A DNA stretch of 64,000 nucleotides from Vogesella oryzae. GTDB taxonomy: Bacteria > Pseudomonadota > Gammaproteobacteria > Burkholderiales > Chromobacteriaceae. Numbering within the stretch: position 1 is the first letter of the stretch; every line of letters begins with the position of its first letter. A model generated the notes under the pieces. That model searched no databases. It was not told the origin of the DNA and saw only the letters and a program-made list of their open reading frames with translations. A program made the position numbers and the translations under genes. The stretch spans positions 97,931 through 161,930 of the forward strand of contig NZ_CADEPL010000016.1 in assembly GCF_902829295.1 (NCBI RefSeq). The letters are read 5' to 3'. Positions 18,539 to 26,597 of this stretch are shown here, one piece after another.

Positions 18539-18953
18539 TTTCTACACCCATGTGGCGCAGCCCCGGCATTTTGCTTGCCGGGCGGCGCAGACGGTGTACC
18601 GCAAGGGTGAACAACTGCTGATTGTGTTGCCGGATGACGCGTCCTTGCAGGCATTTAGCCTGGCATTGTGGTCGTTCGGGGACATTTCCTTTATCCCGCA
18701 CTGCCAGTGGCAGCAGCCGGAAGCCGACATGACGCCGATCTGGTTGGCAGCAGGCTGCTTTCCCGAGGTCGCGGCGGGGCGAGTGATGTTGAACCTGTCG
18801 CCGGACATGCCTGCCGATCCGGCAGATTTTTCCCGTATTCTGGAAGTGGTGGGCCTGGACGAGGCATCCACGGCGGTGGCGCGTAATCGCTATCGCCGCT
18901 ACCTCGACTTAGGCTTTGACATTCACCATCACAATATGAGTGATGCGGCATGA
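18525..18953 (+). CDS. holC: DNA polymerase III chi subunit
   Basis: 142 residues. It is the clamp-loader accessory subunit that links the polymerase to single-stranded DNA binding protein. Family marks are MTRIDFYTHVAQPRHFACRAAQTVYRKG, the LWSFGDISFIPHC region, and a C-terminal ARNRYRRYLDLGFDIHHH helix. It overlaps pepA by 14 bases and shares four bases with the next gene, so all three are coupled. pepA-holC is a common pair, usually followed by valS, which is missing here. Confidence 0.92.
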   Translation: MTRIDFYTHVAQPRHFACRAAQTVYRKGEQLLIVLPDDASLQAFSLALWSFGDISFIPHCQWQQPEADMTPIWLAAGCFPEVAAGRVMLNLSPDMPADPADFSRILEVVGLDEASTAVARNRYRRYLDLGFDIHHHNMSDAA

Positions 18954-19753
18954 CTGATCCCAAACAAAGTGCAAGCGACTGGAATCTGCAGGATCTGCCG
19001 GTACTGACCGAGGTTGTCGACGGCGAAAACGCCGATACCCTGGATGTGCCGGCATTTGACTTCAGCGCAGAACTGGATGAGCTGGCCCGTAGCCTGCCGG
19101 CCGAAGAAACCCCTGTCCTGGAACTGCCGCCAGAGTTGTCGCTTGACGACGTACTGGGGGTGGAAGGTGTCGGTAGTGGCGACGCTGTGCCGGCACTGGA
19201 CGCCAGCAGGCTGATCGAGAGTTTGCCATCGCTGGATCTGGACGTGGACATGCCGGATGATCTGGCGCTGGATGAGGTTCTGCCGGGCATCGCACCGGCA
19301 ATGATTGACGAAGAGGTCTCGTCTGAAGAAACCGATTTTCCGTTCCAGTTGACTCCCGAGGGGGAGCCTGCGCCAATCGGGCCAGCCGAGGCTGGTCTGG
19401 ATGCCTTGTTTGCATTGGCAAGGTTCGAGCCGGTACTTCCGGAGGTTGCTTCCTCGGCAATTATCGATTCCCCGATTGCTGGCGACGATGAGGCGGCCGT
19501 TGCCGCGCTGGCCGCACAGCTTGATCAGTATGCCGCACCGGCTGAACTGCCGGATCTGCCTGCGGATGCTTTTCTGGCCACGGAGCAGGCAGATGGGCTG
19601 CCGACCGCCGGCGAGCTGATACCGCTATGCCCAGTTGCTGGGTCGCGTGCAGCATTGGCGCCGGATCCGGTTTGGCGACGCCGACGGTGTCGCCGCTCAC
19701 CACCACCGCCGGCTTGCTGGCAAACGGCAGCGCCGGTACCAGGCGGTCGGTAA
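18950..19753 (+). CDS. Acidic protein of unknown function, 3' end replaced by antisense gph
   Basis: The open frame is 267 residues. The first about 223 are very acidic, low in basic residues and probably disordered (DLPVLTEVVDGENADTLDVP; LDLDVDMPDDLALDEVLPG). No signal or membrane segment is seen. From about residue 224 it turns abruptly Arg/Pro-rich (VWRRRRCRRSPPPPACW), because bases after about 19,620 are the antisense of a minus-strand gph. The true C-terminus is therefore missing. Neisseriales often carry a hypothetical gene after holC; I cannot assign a function. Confidence 0.65.
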   Translation: MTDPKQSASDWNLQDLPVLTEVVDGENADTLDVPAFDFSAELDELARSLPAEETPVLELPPELSLDDVLGVEGVGSGDAVPALDASRLIESLPSLDLDVDMPDDLALDEVLPGIAPAMIDEEVSSEETDFPFQLTPEGEPAPIGPAEAGLDALFALARFEPVLPEVASSAIIDSPIAGDDEAAVAALAAQLDQYAAPAELPDLPADAFLATEQADGLPTAGELIPLCPVAGSRAALAPDPVWRRRRCRRSPPPPACWQTAAPVPGGR

Positions 19754-20096
19754 AGCGCATCGGTTTGTTGGTGATGATGCCCCACTGCAGGTTGCGCGCC
19801 TGCAGCGCGTCGATCAGCGGGTTGATGTCGTCGAACAGCACGGTCTTGTCGGCGAAGCTGTGCTCGTAATGATCGAGGAAGCGCAGCCGGTATTCTTCAA
19901 AACGCGGGTGATTCTTGTCGATGCCGAAGCCCAGGCTTACCAGGCCGCGGGCGCCGTGGCTGGCAATCGGGCGTACCGCTTCGTACGGCTGCGGCGGCAG
20001 TCCTTCTTCGGCCAGCAGGCGGTTGAGGGCGGCGCCCAGGTCGCGGGCGGTATCGGCCAGGGTGCCGTCAAGGTCAAACAGTACGGCCTTGATCAT
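19461..20096 (-). pseudogene. gph: Phosphoglycolate phosphatase-like HAD gene, 3'-truncated
   Basis: It starts MIKAVLFDLDGTLADTARD, with motif I (DLDGT), the motif II region GIITNKP and motif III VAKPDPAPML. Homology stops after HATQQLGIA (residue about 158, near base 19,623). The normal next block, with the GD acidic motif IV and about 60 further residues, is absent, and the frame continues as an Arg-rich antisense of the acidic protein gene. Loss of motif IV should abolish phosphatase activity. It lies downstream of ilvA behind a terminator. Confidence 0.8.
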
Positions 20097-20131
20097 GTTG
20101 CGCGTTTCTCCGGAGGGTAGCGACAAAATAA

Positions 20132-20162
20132 ATGCGGCCAACCTTTGTACGGTTGGCCGCAT
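20132..20162 (-). terminator. Terminator made of a perfect inverted pair of the dispersed 10-mer
   Basis: ATGCGGCCAACC and GGTTGGCCGCAT form a perfect 12-base stem around a 7-base loop. On the minus strand it is followed by a T-rich run. It sits 16 bases after the ilvA stop and before gph. Confidence 0.85.
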
Positions 20163-20177
20163 GATTTTACGTCACGC

Positions 20178-21707
20178 TCAGCGTAGTGTCTTGCCGAGGA
20201 ATAGCTTGTAGGCGGGATTGTCGGTCTCTTCCGCCCACGGGTAGCCCAGATTGTCGAGGAAGGCGGTGAAGGCGGCGTTGTCTTCCGCCGGCACCTGGAT
20301 GCCGATCAGCACGCGGCCATAGTCGGCACCGTGGTTGCGGTAGTGGAACAGGCTGATGTTCCAGTCGGTGTGCATCGCTTCCAGGAAGCGCATCAGCGCG
20401 CCCGGGCGTTCCGGAAATTCGAAGCGCAGCACGCGTTCGTCTTTCAGCTGTGGCGCATGGCCGCCGACCAGGTGGCGGATATGCAGCTTGGCCAGCTCGT
20501 TGTCGGTCAGGTCGAGGCCATCCAGCTCGTTGGCTTTCAGGTCCTCGACGATGCGGCCAACCTCGTCCTTGCCGCTGATCTGCACGCCGACAAACACATG
20601 CGCGATGCTGGGGTCGGCAAAGCGGTAGTTGAACTCGGTGATGTTGCGGTTGCCGATCACGCTGCAGAATTTCTTGAAGCTGCCCGGCTTCTCCGGAATG
20701 GTCACCGCGATGATGGCTTCGCGGCGCTCGCCCAGTTCGGAGCGTTCCGACACGTGACGCAGGCGGTCGAAGTTCATGTTGGCGCCGCAGTTGATCGCCA
20801 CCAGCGTCTTGCCGCTGCAGCCTTCACGTTCCACATAGGCTTTGGCGGCGGCCACCGCCAGCGCGCCGGCCGGCTCGGTAATGGAGCGGGTATCCTCGAA
20901 AATGTCCTTGATGGCGGCGCAGATGGCGTCGGTGTCCACCAGCATGATCTCGTCCAGCAGCTCGCGGCAGATGCGGAAGGTTTCCTCGCCCACCAGCTTT
21001 ACTGCCACGCCATCGGCGAACAGGCCTACGTCTTTCAGCTCCACGCGGTGGCCGGCTTCGATCGATTGCTTCATGGCGTCGGAATCTACTGGCTGCACGC
21101 CGATGATTCTGGTCTCCGGGCGCAGGCGCTTGATGTAGCTGGCCACACCGGCGGCCAGGCCACCGCCGCCGATGGCAACGAATACCGCATCGATGGGGCC
21201 GGGGTGCTGGCGCAGGATCTCCATGCCGATGGTGCCCTGGCCGGCGATCACGTCCGGATCGTCAAACGGCGGGATGTAGGTTTTGCCGGTTTCGGCTACC
21301 AGCGTCATCGCGTGCTGGTAGGCATCACTGAACGATTCGCCGGACAGCACCACCTTGCCGCCGCGACGGGTAACGCCGTCGATCTTCACCTGCGGGGTGG
21401 TCACCGGCATCACGATGATGGCTTCGCAGCCAAGACGCTGCGCCGACAGTGCCACGCCCTGGGCATGGTTGCCGGCGCTGGCGGTAATCACGCCTTTTTC
21501 GCGCTGCTCGGCGGTAAGCTTGGACATTTTGTTGTAGGCGCCGCGCAGCTTGAACGAGAACACCGGCTGCAAGTCTTCGCGCTTGAGCAAAATGGTGTTG
21601 CCGGTGCGGCGGCTGAGGTTGGCCGCAAGGTCCAGCGGACTTTCGATGGCCACGTCGTAGACGTTGGCGGTCAGGATGCGTTCAAGATAATCCTTGGGGT
21701 GCGACAT
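20178..21707 (-). CDS. ilvA: Threonine dehydratase, biosynthetic
   Basis: 509 residues. It deaminates threonine to 2-oxobutanoate, the first step to isoleucine. The PLP lysine is Lys53 in FSFKLRGAYNKM, and SAGNHAQGVALSA and VFVAIGGGGLAAGVA are the phosphate-cradle segments. Two ACT-like regulatory repeats in the last about 180 residues (VTIPEKPGSFKKFCSVIG and FEFPERPGALMRFLEAMH) bind isoleucine and valine, which marks the biosynthetic rather than catabolic type. ilvE, of the same pathway, is 30 kb away. Confidence 0.96.
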   Translation of the reverse strand: MSHPKDYLERILTANVYDVAIESPLDLAANLSRRTGNTILLKREDLQPVFSFKLRGAYNKMSKLTAEQREKGVITASAGNHAQGVALSAQRLGCEAIIVMPVTTPQVKIDGVTRRGGKVVLSGESFSDAYQHAMTLVAETGKTYIPPFDDPDVIAGQGTIGMEILRQHPGPIDAVFVAIGGGGLAAGVASYIKRLRPETRIIGVQPVDSDAMKQSIEAGHRVELKDVGLFADGVAVKLVGEETFRICRELLDEIMLVDTDAICAAIKDIFEDTRSITEPAGALAVAAAKAYVEREGCSGKTLVAINCGANMNFDRLRHVSERSELGERREAIIAVTIPEKPGSFKKFCSVIGNRNITEFNYRFADPSIAHVFVGVQISGKDEVGRIVEDLKANELDGLDLTDNELAKLHIRHLVGGHAPQLKDERVLRFEFPERPGALMRFLEAMHTDWNISLFHYRNHGADYGRVLIGIQVPAEDNAAFTAFLDNLGYPWAEETDNPAYKLFLGKTLR

Positions 21708-21851
21708 AGCTGGTGATTCCGTATTTTTTGTCCCTGAAGGGGCAGAGTAGCAGGAAGCACCGGCACGGGGAATGCCTGATCGGGACGGATTATTGCAGTG
21801 CAGCGTCAGTGCTGCCTGCCCCGGCAGTGGCCAGGGCAGGCAGGCCCGGTG

Positions 21852-22865
21852 TTACTGTCCGCTCTTGCTCAGTGCGGACTGCAAATCGGCGAGTACGGTA
21901 GCACCACCGGCGGCGGCAAATTTGTCGAACGCCGGCTTGGCCTTGTCGCGCATGCGCTTGAGTTCGGCGTCGCTGACGTAGTTGATCTGCATGCCTTGCT
22001 GGGCCAGGAATTTCACGCTGCGCATCGCTTCGGCACGGGAGTCCTTGCGCTCGAACGCACGTGAAGAGTTGGCCGCATCCTGCAGTACTTTCTGTTCGTC
22101 ACGGGACAGGCCATCCCACCACTTCTTGCTGACGGTAACGACCCACGGACTGTAGACGTGCTTGGTTACCGACAGGTATTTCTGCACCTCGTAGAACTTG
22201 CTGGACTGGATGGTGTTGACCGGGTTTTCCTGGCCGTCTACGGTCTTGGTTTCCAGCGCGGTAAACAGCTCGGAGAAGGCCATCGGCACCGCGTTGGCGC
22301 CAAAACTGTTGAACATGTCGATGTACACCGGGTTCTGCATCACCCGCAGTTTGATGCCCTGGAAGTCTTCGAAGCGGTTGATCGGATGCTTGGTGTTGGT
22401 CACATTGCGGAAACCGTTTTCCCAGTAGGTGAGGCCAACCAGTCCCTTGGCCGGCAGGCGACCGAGCAACTTGCTACCGAAGGTGCCATCCAGCACGGTA
22501 TCGGCTTCGCGCTCGTTGCTGAACAGGAACGGCAGGTCATAGACACCGAAGTCCTTGTCGACACCCACCAGGGTGGCGGTGGAGCCAACCATCATCTCCT
22601 GCGCGCCGCCGATCAGGGCATTCTGCATCTGGATGTCGTTGCCCAGACTGGCGGAGCCGAAACCTTTGACCTTGAGCTTGCCGCCGGACAGCTTGGCAAC
22701 TTCCTGGGCGAACATTTTCACGGCGCGGCCCTGGTTGCTGTCTTCGGCCAGACCGTAACCGAAGCGGATGATGCGCGGCTTGATGTCGGCGGCGCCCGCC
22801 AGCGGCGACAGCAGTACGCCGGCGGCAATCAGGCTGAACAGCACGGGTTTGATGGTTGTTTTCAT
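21852..22865 (-). CDS. dctP: TRAP transporter solute-binding protein, DctP family
   Basis: 337 residues with signal peptide MKTTIKPVLFSLIAAGVLLSPLAGAA. It is the periplasmic binding protein of a tripartite ATP-independent transporter. Family segments are LGNDIQMQNALIGGAQEMMV, the GIKLRVMQNPVYIDMF segment with the ligand-binding Arg, and ALETKTVDGQENPVNTI. It is the last gene of gntK-dctQ-dctM-dctP, so the likely ligand is gluconate or a related sugar acid, which is inference from context. Confidence 0.93.
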   Translation of the reverse strand: MKTTIKPVLFSLIAAGVLLSPLAGAADIKPRIIRFGYGLAEDSNQGRAVKMFAQEVAKLSGGKLKVKGFGSASLGNDIQMQNALIGGAQEMMVGSTATLVGVDKDFGVYDLPFLFSNEREADTVLDGTFGSKLLGRLPAKGLVGLTYWENGFRNVTNTKHPINRFEDFQGIKLRVMQNPVYIDMFNSFGANAVPMAFSELFTALETKTVDGQENPVNTIQSSKFYEVQKYLSVTKHVYSPWVVTVSKKWWDGLSRDEQKVLQDAANSSRAFERKDSRAEAMRSVKFLAQQGMQINYVSDAELKRMRDKAKPAFDKFAAAGGATVLADLQSALSKSGQ

Positions 22866-22914
22866 GTCTCTCTCCTTGCTTGTGTGGGTTGCGGCTAAAA
22901 CGTGTGGTGCGGGG

Positions 22915-24192
22915 TTAGCGGAAAAGATGTGCCGGCAGGGTAACGATTTCCGGCACTGCCACCAGCAGGCCCAGCAGGCCGACATAGGTGAGCAGGAACG
23001 GCCATACCCCGCGGGAGGCACTTTCCAGTGAAATACGGGCAACGCCGCTGACGACATTGAGTACGGTGCAGACGGGCGGCAGGATCAGGCCGATCGAGCC
23101 GACCAGGATGAACATCACGCCGAAATAGGTGGTGTCGATGCCGGCTTGTTGTGCCAGCGGCATCAGTACCGGCCCCAGTACCAGGATGGTGGGCGTCAGA
23201 TCCATCACCGTGCCGATGACCAGCAGCAACAGCATCACCGCCGCCATCAGCAGGCGTGGCGACTGCATCAGCGGGCCAAGCAGCTCTGCTACCTGAGCGG
23301 GCAGGTCGGCAAGGGTAACCATGTAGGACGACACCATTGCCGCGGCGCACAGAAACATGACGGTGGCAGTAGTGCGGGCAGCATGGGCGAACACCGGGTG
23401 CAGGGCCGACAGCTTCAGCTCGCGATAAACGAACAGGCTGATCACCAGCGAATACATGGCGGCCACCACGGCGGCCTCGGTCGGCGTGAACAGGCCGCCG
23501 CGCAGGCCACCGATGATGATGACCGGCAGCAGCAGTGCCCAGACGCCATCCAGCAGGGCGTGGCGACGTTGTGCCCAGCTTTGTTTCGGCTGCGGTACTA
23601 CCTGCATGCCACGCGACACCAGCAGCCAGGTGATGACCAGCCCGATGCCCATCATCAGTCCCGGTACGATGCCGGCCAGGAACAGGGCGGTAATCGAGGT
23701 GTTGGTGGTGACCCCGAAAATGATGAACGGCATGCTGGGAGGGATGATGGGGGCGATGATGCCGCCGGCCGCAATCAGGCCGGAGGCGCGGCCAACCGGA
23801 TAGCCGTTATTGCGCATCATCGGGATCAGCAGTGTCGCCAGTGCGGCGGTGTCGGCAATGGCCGAGCCGGATAGACTGGCCAGCAGTACGGAAGCCGCGA
23901 TGGCGACAAAACCCAGGCCGCCGGGAATGTGGCCGACAAAGGCCACTGCCAGGTTGATGATGCGGCGGGACAGGCCGCCGGCATTCATCAGTTCGCCAGC
24001 CAGGATGAAGAATGGCACCGCCATTAGTGGAAAGTTGTCGGCGCCGGCCAACAGGTTTTGCGCCACCAGCTGGGCATCGAAGAAATCCAGGTGGAACATC
24101 AGGGCAATGCCGGTCAGCATCAGGGCGAAGGCCACAGGCATGCCAAGCGCCATGCAGGCAAACAGGACGGCCAGAAAAATCGCGATGGTCAT
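22915..24192 (-). CDS. dctM: TRAP transporter large permease, DctM family
   Basis: 425 residues, about 12 membrane helices. It forms the sodium-coupled transport channel. FFILAGELMNAGGLSRRIINLA, SGSAIADTAALATLLIPMM and the IAAGGIIAPIIPPSMPFIIFG hairpin are classic DctM. It lies nine bases after dctQ and 49 bases before dctP. Confidence 0.95.
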   Translation of the reverse strand: MTIAIFLAVLFACMALGMPVAFALMLTGIALMFHLDFFDAQLVAQNLLAGADNFPLMAVPFFILAGELMNAGGLSRRIINLAVAFVGHIPGGLGFVAIAASVLLASLSGSAIADTAALATLLIPMMRNNGYPVGRASGLIAAGGIIAPIIPPSMPFIIFGVTTNTSITALFLAGIVPGLMMGIGLVITWLLVSRGMQVVPQPKQSWAQRRHALLDGVWALLLPVIIIGGLRGGLFTPTEAAVVAAMYSLVISLFVYRELKLSALHPVFAHAARTTATVMFLCAAAMVSSYMVTLADLPAQVAELLGPLMQSPRLLMAAVMLLLLVIGTVMDLTPTILVLGPVLMPLAQQAGIDTTYFGVMFILVGSIGLILPPVCTVLNVVSGVARISLESASRGVWPFLLTYVGLLGLLVAVPEIVTLPAHLFR

Positions 24193-24201
24193 GTTGTCTC
24201 C

Positions 24202-24717
24202 TTAGAGGTCCTGGCCGCAGTGTTCGCCCGGGGTGCCCGGGATGTGGGCATCGGCCGGGCGCAGCATCAGGCGGAACAGGTTGCCGGCCACCAGCCCCAG
24301 CATGGCGGTGGCTGACAGCAGTCCGGCGGCCGAGAACAGCGCCATCGGAAAGCCGAGTACGGTAGAGAAGGTGTGCAGGCCGATCTGGGTCTGGTTCCAG
24401 CTGCCCTGCAGGAAGAGCCATAGCGCGTACAGCATCAGCAGGTGGCTGACGATGGCGCAGAGACGGCGCAGCGGCGCCGGCAGGCGCGCCTGCAGCATGT
24501 CTACCCCCAGGTGGGTCTGCTGTCGCAGTGCGAGTACAGCGCCGAGAAATACCAGCCAGACAAACATCAGCCGCGAGACTTCCTCGGCGGCGGCAAAGCC
24601 GGTGTTGAAGGCGTAGCGCAGTACCACATTGCCGAACACCAGCGTCACCATGGTGGCGAGGGCGAGCGTCATCAGCCATTCCAGCAGCCGCTCCAGCCGG
24701 TTGAGTGCTTTAGTCAT
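24202..24717 (-). CDS. dctQ: TRAP transporter small permease, DctQ family
   Basis: 171 residues with four predicted membrane helices and the EEVSRLMFVWLVFLGAVLALRQQTHLGVDM segment typical of DctQ. It partners the large permease. Its start overlaps the gntK stop by eight bases. The C-terminal about 25 residues are hydrophilic. Confidence 0.92.
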   Translation of the reverse strand: MTKALNRLERLLEWLMTLALATMVTLVFGNVVLRYAFNTGFAAAEEVSRLMFVWLVFLGAVLALRQQTHLGVDMLQARLPAPLRRLCAIVSHLLMLYALWLFLQGSWNQTQIGLHTFSTVLGFPMALFSAAGLLSATAMLGLVAGNLFRLMLRPADAHIPGTPGEHCGQDL

Positions 24718-25234
24718 GGCAACTCCTTGTCTGGGCGAGTTGTTGCAGCAGGGACTGCAGCAACTGCTCCACGGGTTGGTCGATGTCTATCGTTATTGCC
24801 GGCTCGTCAGCGGCAGGCGGCTCCAGGTCGGCCAGCTGGCTGTCCAGCAGGGTGGTTGGCATGAAGTGATCGGCGCGTGCCTGCATGCGGGTTTCTATCA
24901 GTTCACGCTTGCCATGCAAGTGGATGAACAGCAGCGTCGGGTCGCCGCTCTGCAGCAGCTGGCGGTACTTGCGTTTCAGTGCCGAGCAGGACAGCACCAT
25001 GGGCTGCTGTTGCTCGCGTGCCCGTGCTATCTGGTCGCGCAGCGTTTCCAGCCATTGCTTGCGATCTTGGTCGGTAAGCGGGGTGCCGGCTTCCATGCGC
25101 TGGATGTTGGCCGCAGGATGGAAGTTGTCGCCTTCGACAAAGCTAAACCCGAGCATCTGGGCCAGCTTTTCGCCGATGACGCTTTTGCCGCTGCCGCAGA
25201 CACCCATTAGCACGATTGTCGTGATTTTGTTCAT
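24710..25234 (-). CDS. gntK: Gluconokinase
   Basis: 174 residues. It phosphorylates gluconate to 6-phosphogluconate. The P-loop GVCGSGKSVIGEKLA is at residues about 11-25, followed by the substrate region VEGDNFHPAANIQRMEAGTPLTDQDR and VLSCSALKRKYRQLL. First gene of the transporter operon. An operator-like palindrome covers its start codon, so control by the divergent LacI-family regulator is likely. Confidence 0.94.
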   Translation of the reverse strand: MNKITTIVLMGVCGSGKSVIGEKLAQMLGFSFVEGDNFHPAANIQRMEAGTPLTDQDRKQWLETLRDQIARAREQQQPMVLSCSALKRKYRQLLQSGDPTLLFIHLHGKRELIETRMQARADHFMPTTLLDSQLADLEPPAADEPAITIDIDQPVEQLLQSLLQQLAQTRSCHD

Positions 25235-25248
25235 GTTAGCGTTAACAT
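25233..25248. promoter_or_regulatory. GntR/LacI-type operator 1, overlapping the gntK start
   Basis: ATGTTAGCGTTAACAT is a 16-base palindrome with one central mismatched pair and a central CG, as LacI-family operators have. It overlaps the gntK start codon on the minus strand and would block initiation there. Confidence 0.72.
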
Positions 25249-25323
25249 CGGTTGTTTTAAAAAAACCGCTGATCGGCGGTGGTTGCCATCTGCGGGGCAG
25301 ATGAGTGCTTGGTTGAAATTCAG

Positions 25324-25335
25324 GTTAGCGCTAAC
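25324..25335. promoter_or_regulatory. GntR/LacI-type operator 2
   Basis: GTTAGCGCTAAC is a perfect palindrome with the same half-site (GTTAGCG) as operator 1. It lies 91 bases from operator 1 and 72 bases before the regulator gene. Two sites at this spacing would allow looping and autoregulation. Confidence 0.75.
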
Positions 25336-25407
25336 ATTGGGTGCCGTAAAGAACATTACATCGTGCAATGCAGCATGGTGTGACGTTATCACCACCTCCC
25401 AGCTAGA

Positions 25408-26436
25408 ATGCCAGTCATGACTGCACGCAAACCCCGAATCGGCCAGAGCCGTGCCACATTGAGCGACGTTGCCGCCCATGTTGGCGTCAGTGCCATTACC
25501 ATTTCCCGCGCGCTGAACAAGCCTGATCTGGTGAGTGAAGCCTTGCGGCAGCGTATCGATGAGGCAGTGCGCTTGTTGGGGTATGTGCCGAACCGTGCAG
25601 CGAGGGCGTTGGCTTCCACCAAGTCCAACAGCATCGTGGTGCTGGTGCCGTCGCTGTCCAACGCGGTGTTTGTCGATACTCTTGCTGCGGTTCATGACAA
25701 GTTGTATCCGGCGGGCTACCAGATGCTGATCGGTGATACGCGCTATTCGCCCGAACAGGAAGAAAAGTTGCTGCGCACCTATCTGGAGTACAACCCGGAT
25801 GGCATTTTACTGACCGGCTTCGACCAGACGCCGGCTGCGCAACAGCTGTTGGCCGCAAGCAATATCCCCACCGTGCACATGATGGAACTGGATGAGGGGG
25901 GGCGTCCTTGCGTCGGCTTTTCCCAGTTTGATAGCGGCTATGCGTTGACATCGCTGTTGCTTGCCAAGGGGTATCGTCGTATCGCGTTCCTGGCAGCGCA
26001 GCTGGATCCACGCACACTGAGGCGTGGTGACGGTTATCGGGCTGCGCTGCAGCAGGCCGGGCTGTATGACGCCAGTCGGGAGTTGACCGAGCCGAATCCG
26101 TCGTCGGTGGGAATGGGGGGCGGCTTGCTGGCACGTTTGCTGGCGCAGGCGCCGGATTGTGATGCCGTATTCTGCAATAACGACGACCTGGCCGTCGGTG
26201 TGCTGTTCGAGGCCCAGCGGCGTGGTATTCGTGTGCCGCAGGATTTGGCCATTGCCGGCTTCAATAATCTGGACATGTCGGCGTGGAGCAATCCGGCCAT
26301 TACTACCGTGGCAACCCCCCGTTATGCGACCGGATCAGAGGCCGCCGATATGCTGCTGGCGCTGATGGCAGGGCGGCAACCGGCGTCGCTAAAGGTAGAC
26401 CTTGGCTTCGAGTTGCTGGCGCGTGACAGCACCTGA
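25408..26436 (+). CDS. gntR: LacI-family regulator, gluconate-type (GntR)
   Basis: 342 residues. The helix-turn-helix ATLSDVAAHVGVSAITISRALN at about 17-38 is followed by the hinge VPNRAARALASTKSNSI, then a periplasmic-binding-protein-like ligand domain (about 75-342) with FCNNDDLAVGVLFEAQRRGI. It resembles E. coli GntR, which derepresses gluconate genes on binding gluconate. It is divergent from gntK and its TRAP genes, with two palindromes between. The start could also be the ATG three codons later. Confidence 0.9.
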   Translation: MPVMTARKPRIGQSRATLSDVAAHVGVSAITISRALNKPDLVSEALRQRIDEAVRLLGYVPNRAARALASTKSNSIVVLVPSLSNAVFVDTLAAVHDKLYPAGYQMLIGDTRYSPEQEEKLLRTYLEYNPDGILLTGFDQTPAAQQLLAASNIPTVHMMELDEGGRPCVGFSQFDSGYALTSLLLAKGYRRIAFLAAQLDPRTLRRGDGYRAALQQAGLYDASRELTEPNPSSVGMGGGLLARLLAQAPDCDAVFCNNDDLAVGVLFEAQRRGIRVPQDLAIAGFNNLDMSAWSNPAITTVATPRYATGSEAADMLLALMAGRQPASLKVDLGFELLARDST

Positions 26437-26546
26437 TTGCGACCTGGTGAAACTTGCCGGCGGCAAGGCGGTCTAGCCAGTCGCCGGCGCGTGCTGTGCG
26501 TGTCGAATTTTGTTTCCTTCCGTCCCGAGTATCCGCTGTCGATGTG

Positions 26547-26552
26547 TATAAT
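26547..26552 (+). promoter_or_regulatory. Consensus -10 box of dacC
   Basis: TATAAT 45 bases before the dacC ATG, in an otherwise GC-rich 160-base gap. I see no good -35 at 16-18 bases upstream, so it may need an activator or tolerate a weak -35. Confidence 0.5.
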
Positions 26553-26597
26553 GGCGGGCTGCTTTTGTGGCATTTCACCACCCGACCCGATGTACCA

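Noticed and set aside
20331..21716. A long + strand open frame antisense to ilvA (461 codons)
   Set aside because: It mirrors a strongly conserved gene; its product is His/Ala-rich with no family motif, and the frame is a composition effect in GC-rich coding DNA.
26454..26597. A 48-residue N-terminal extension of dacC
   Set aside because: It would place the signal peptide inside the protein, and a TATAAT box lies within the extension.
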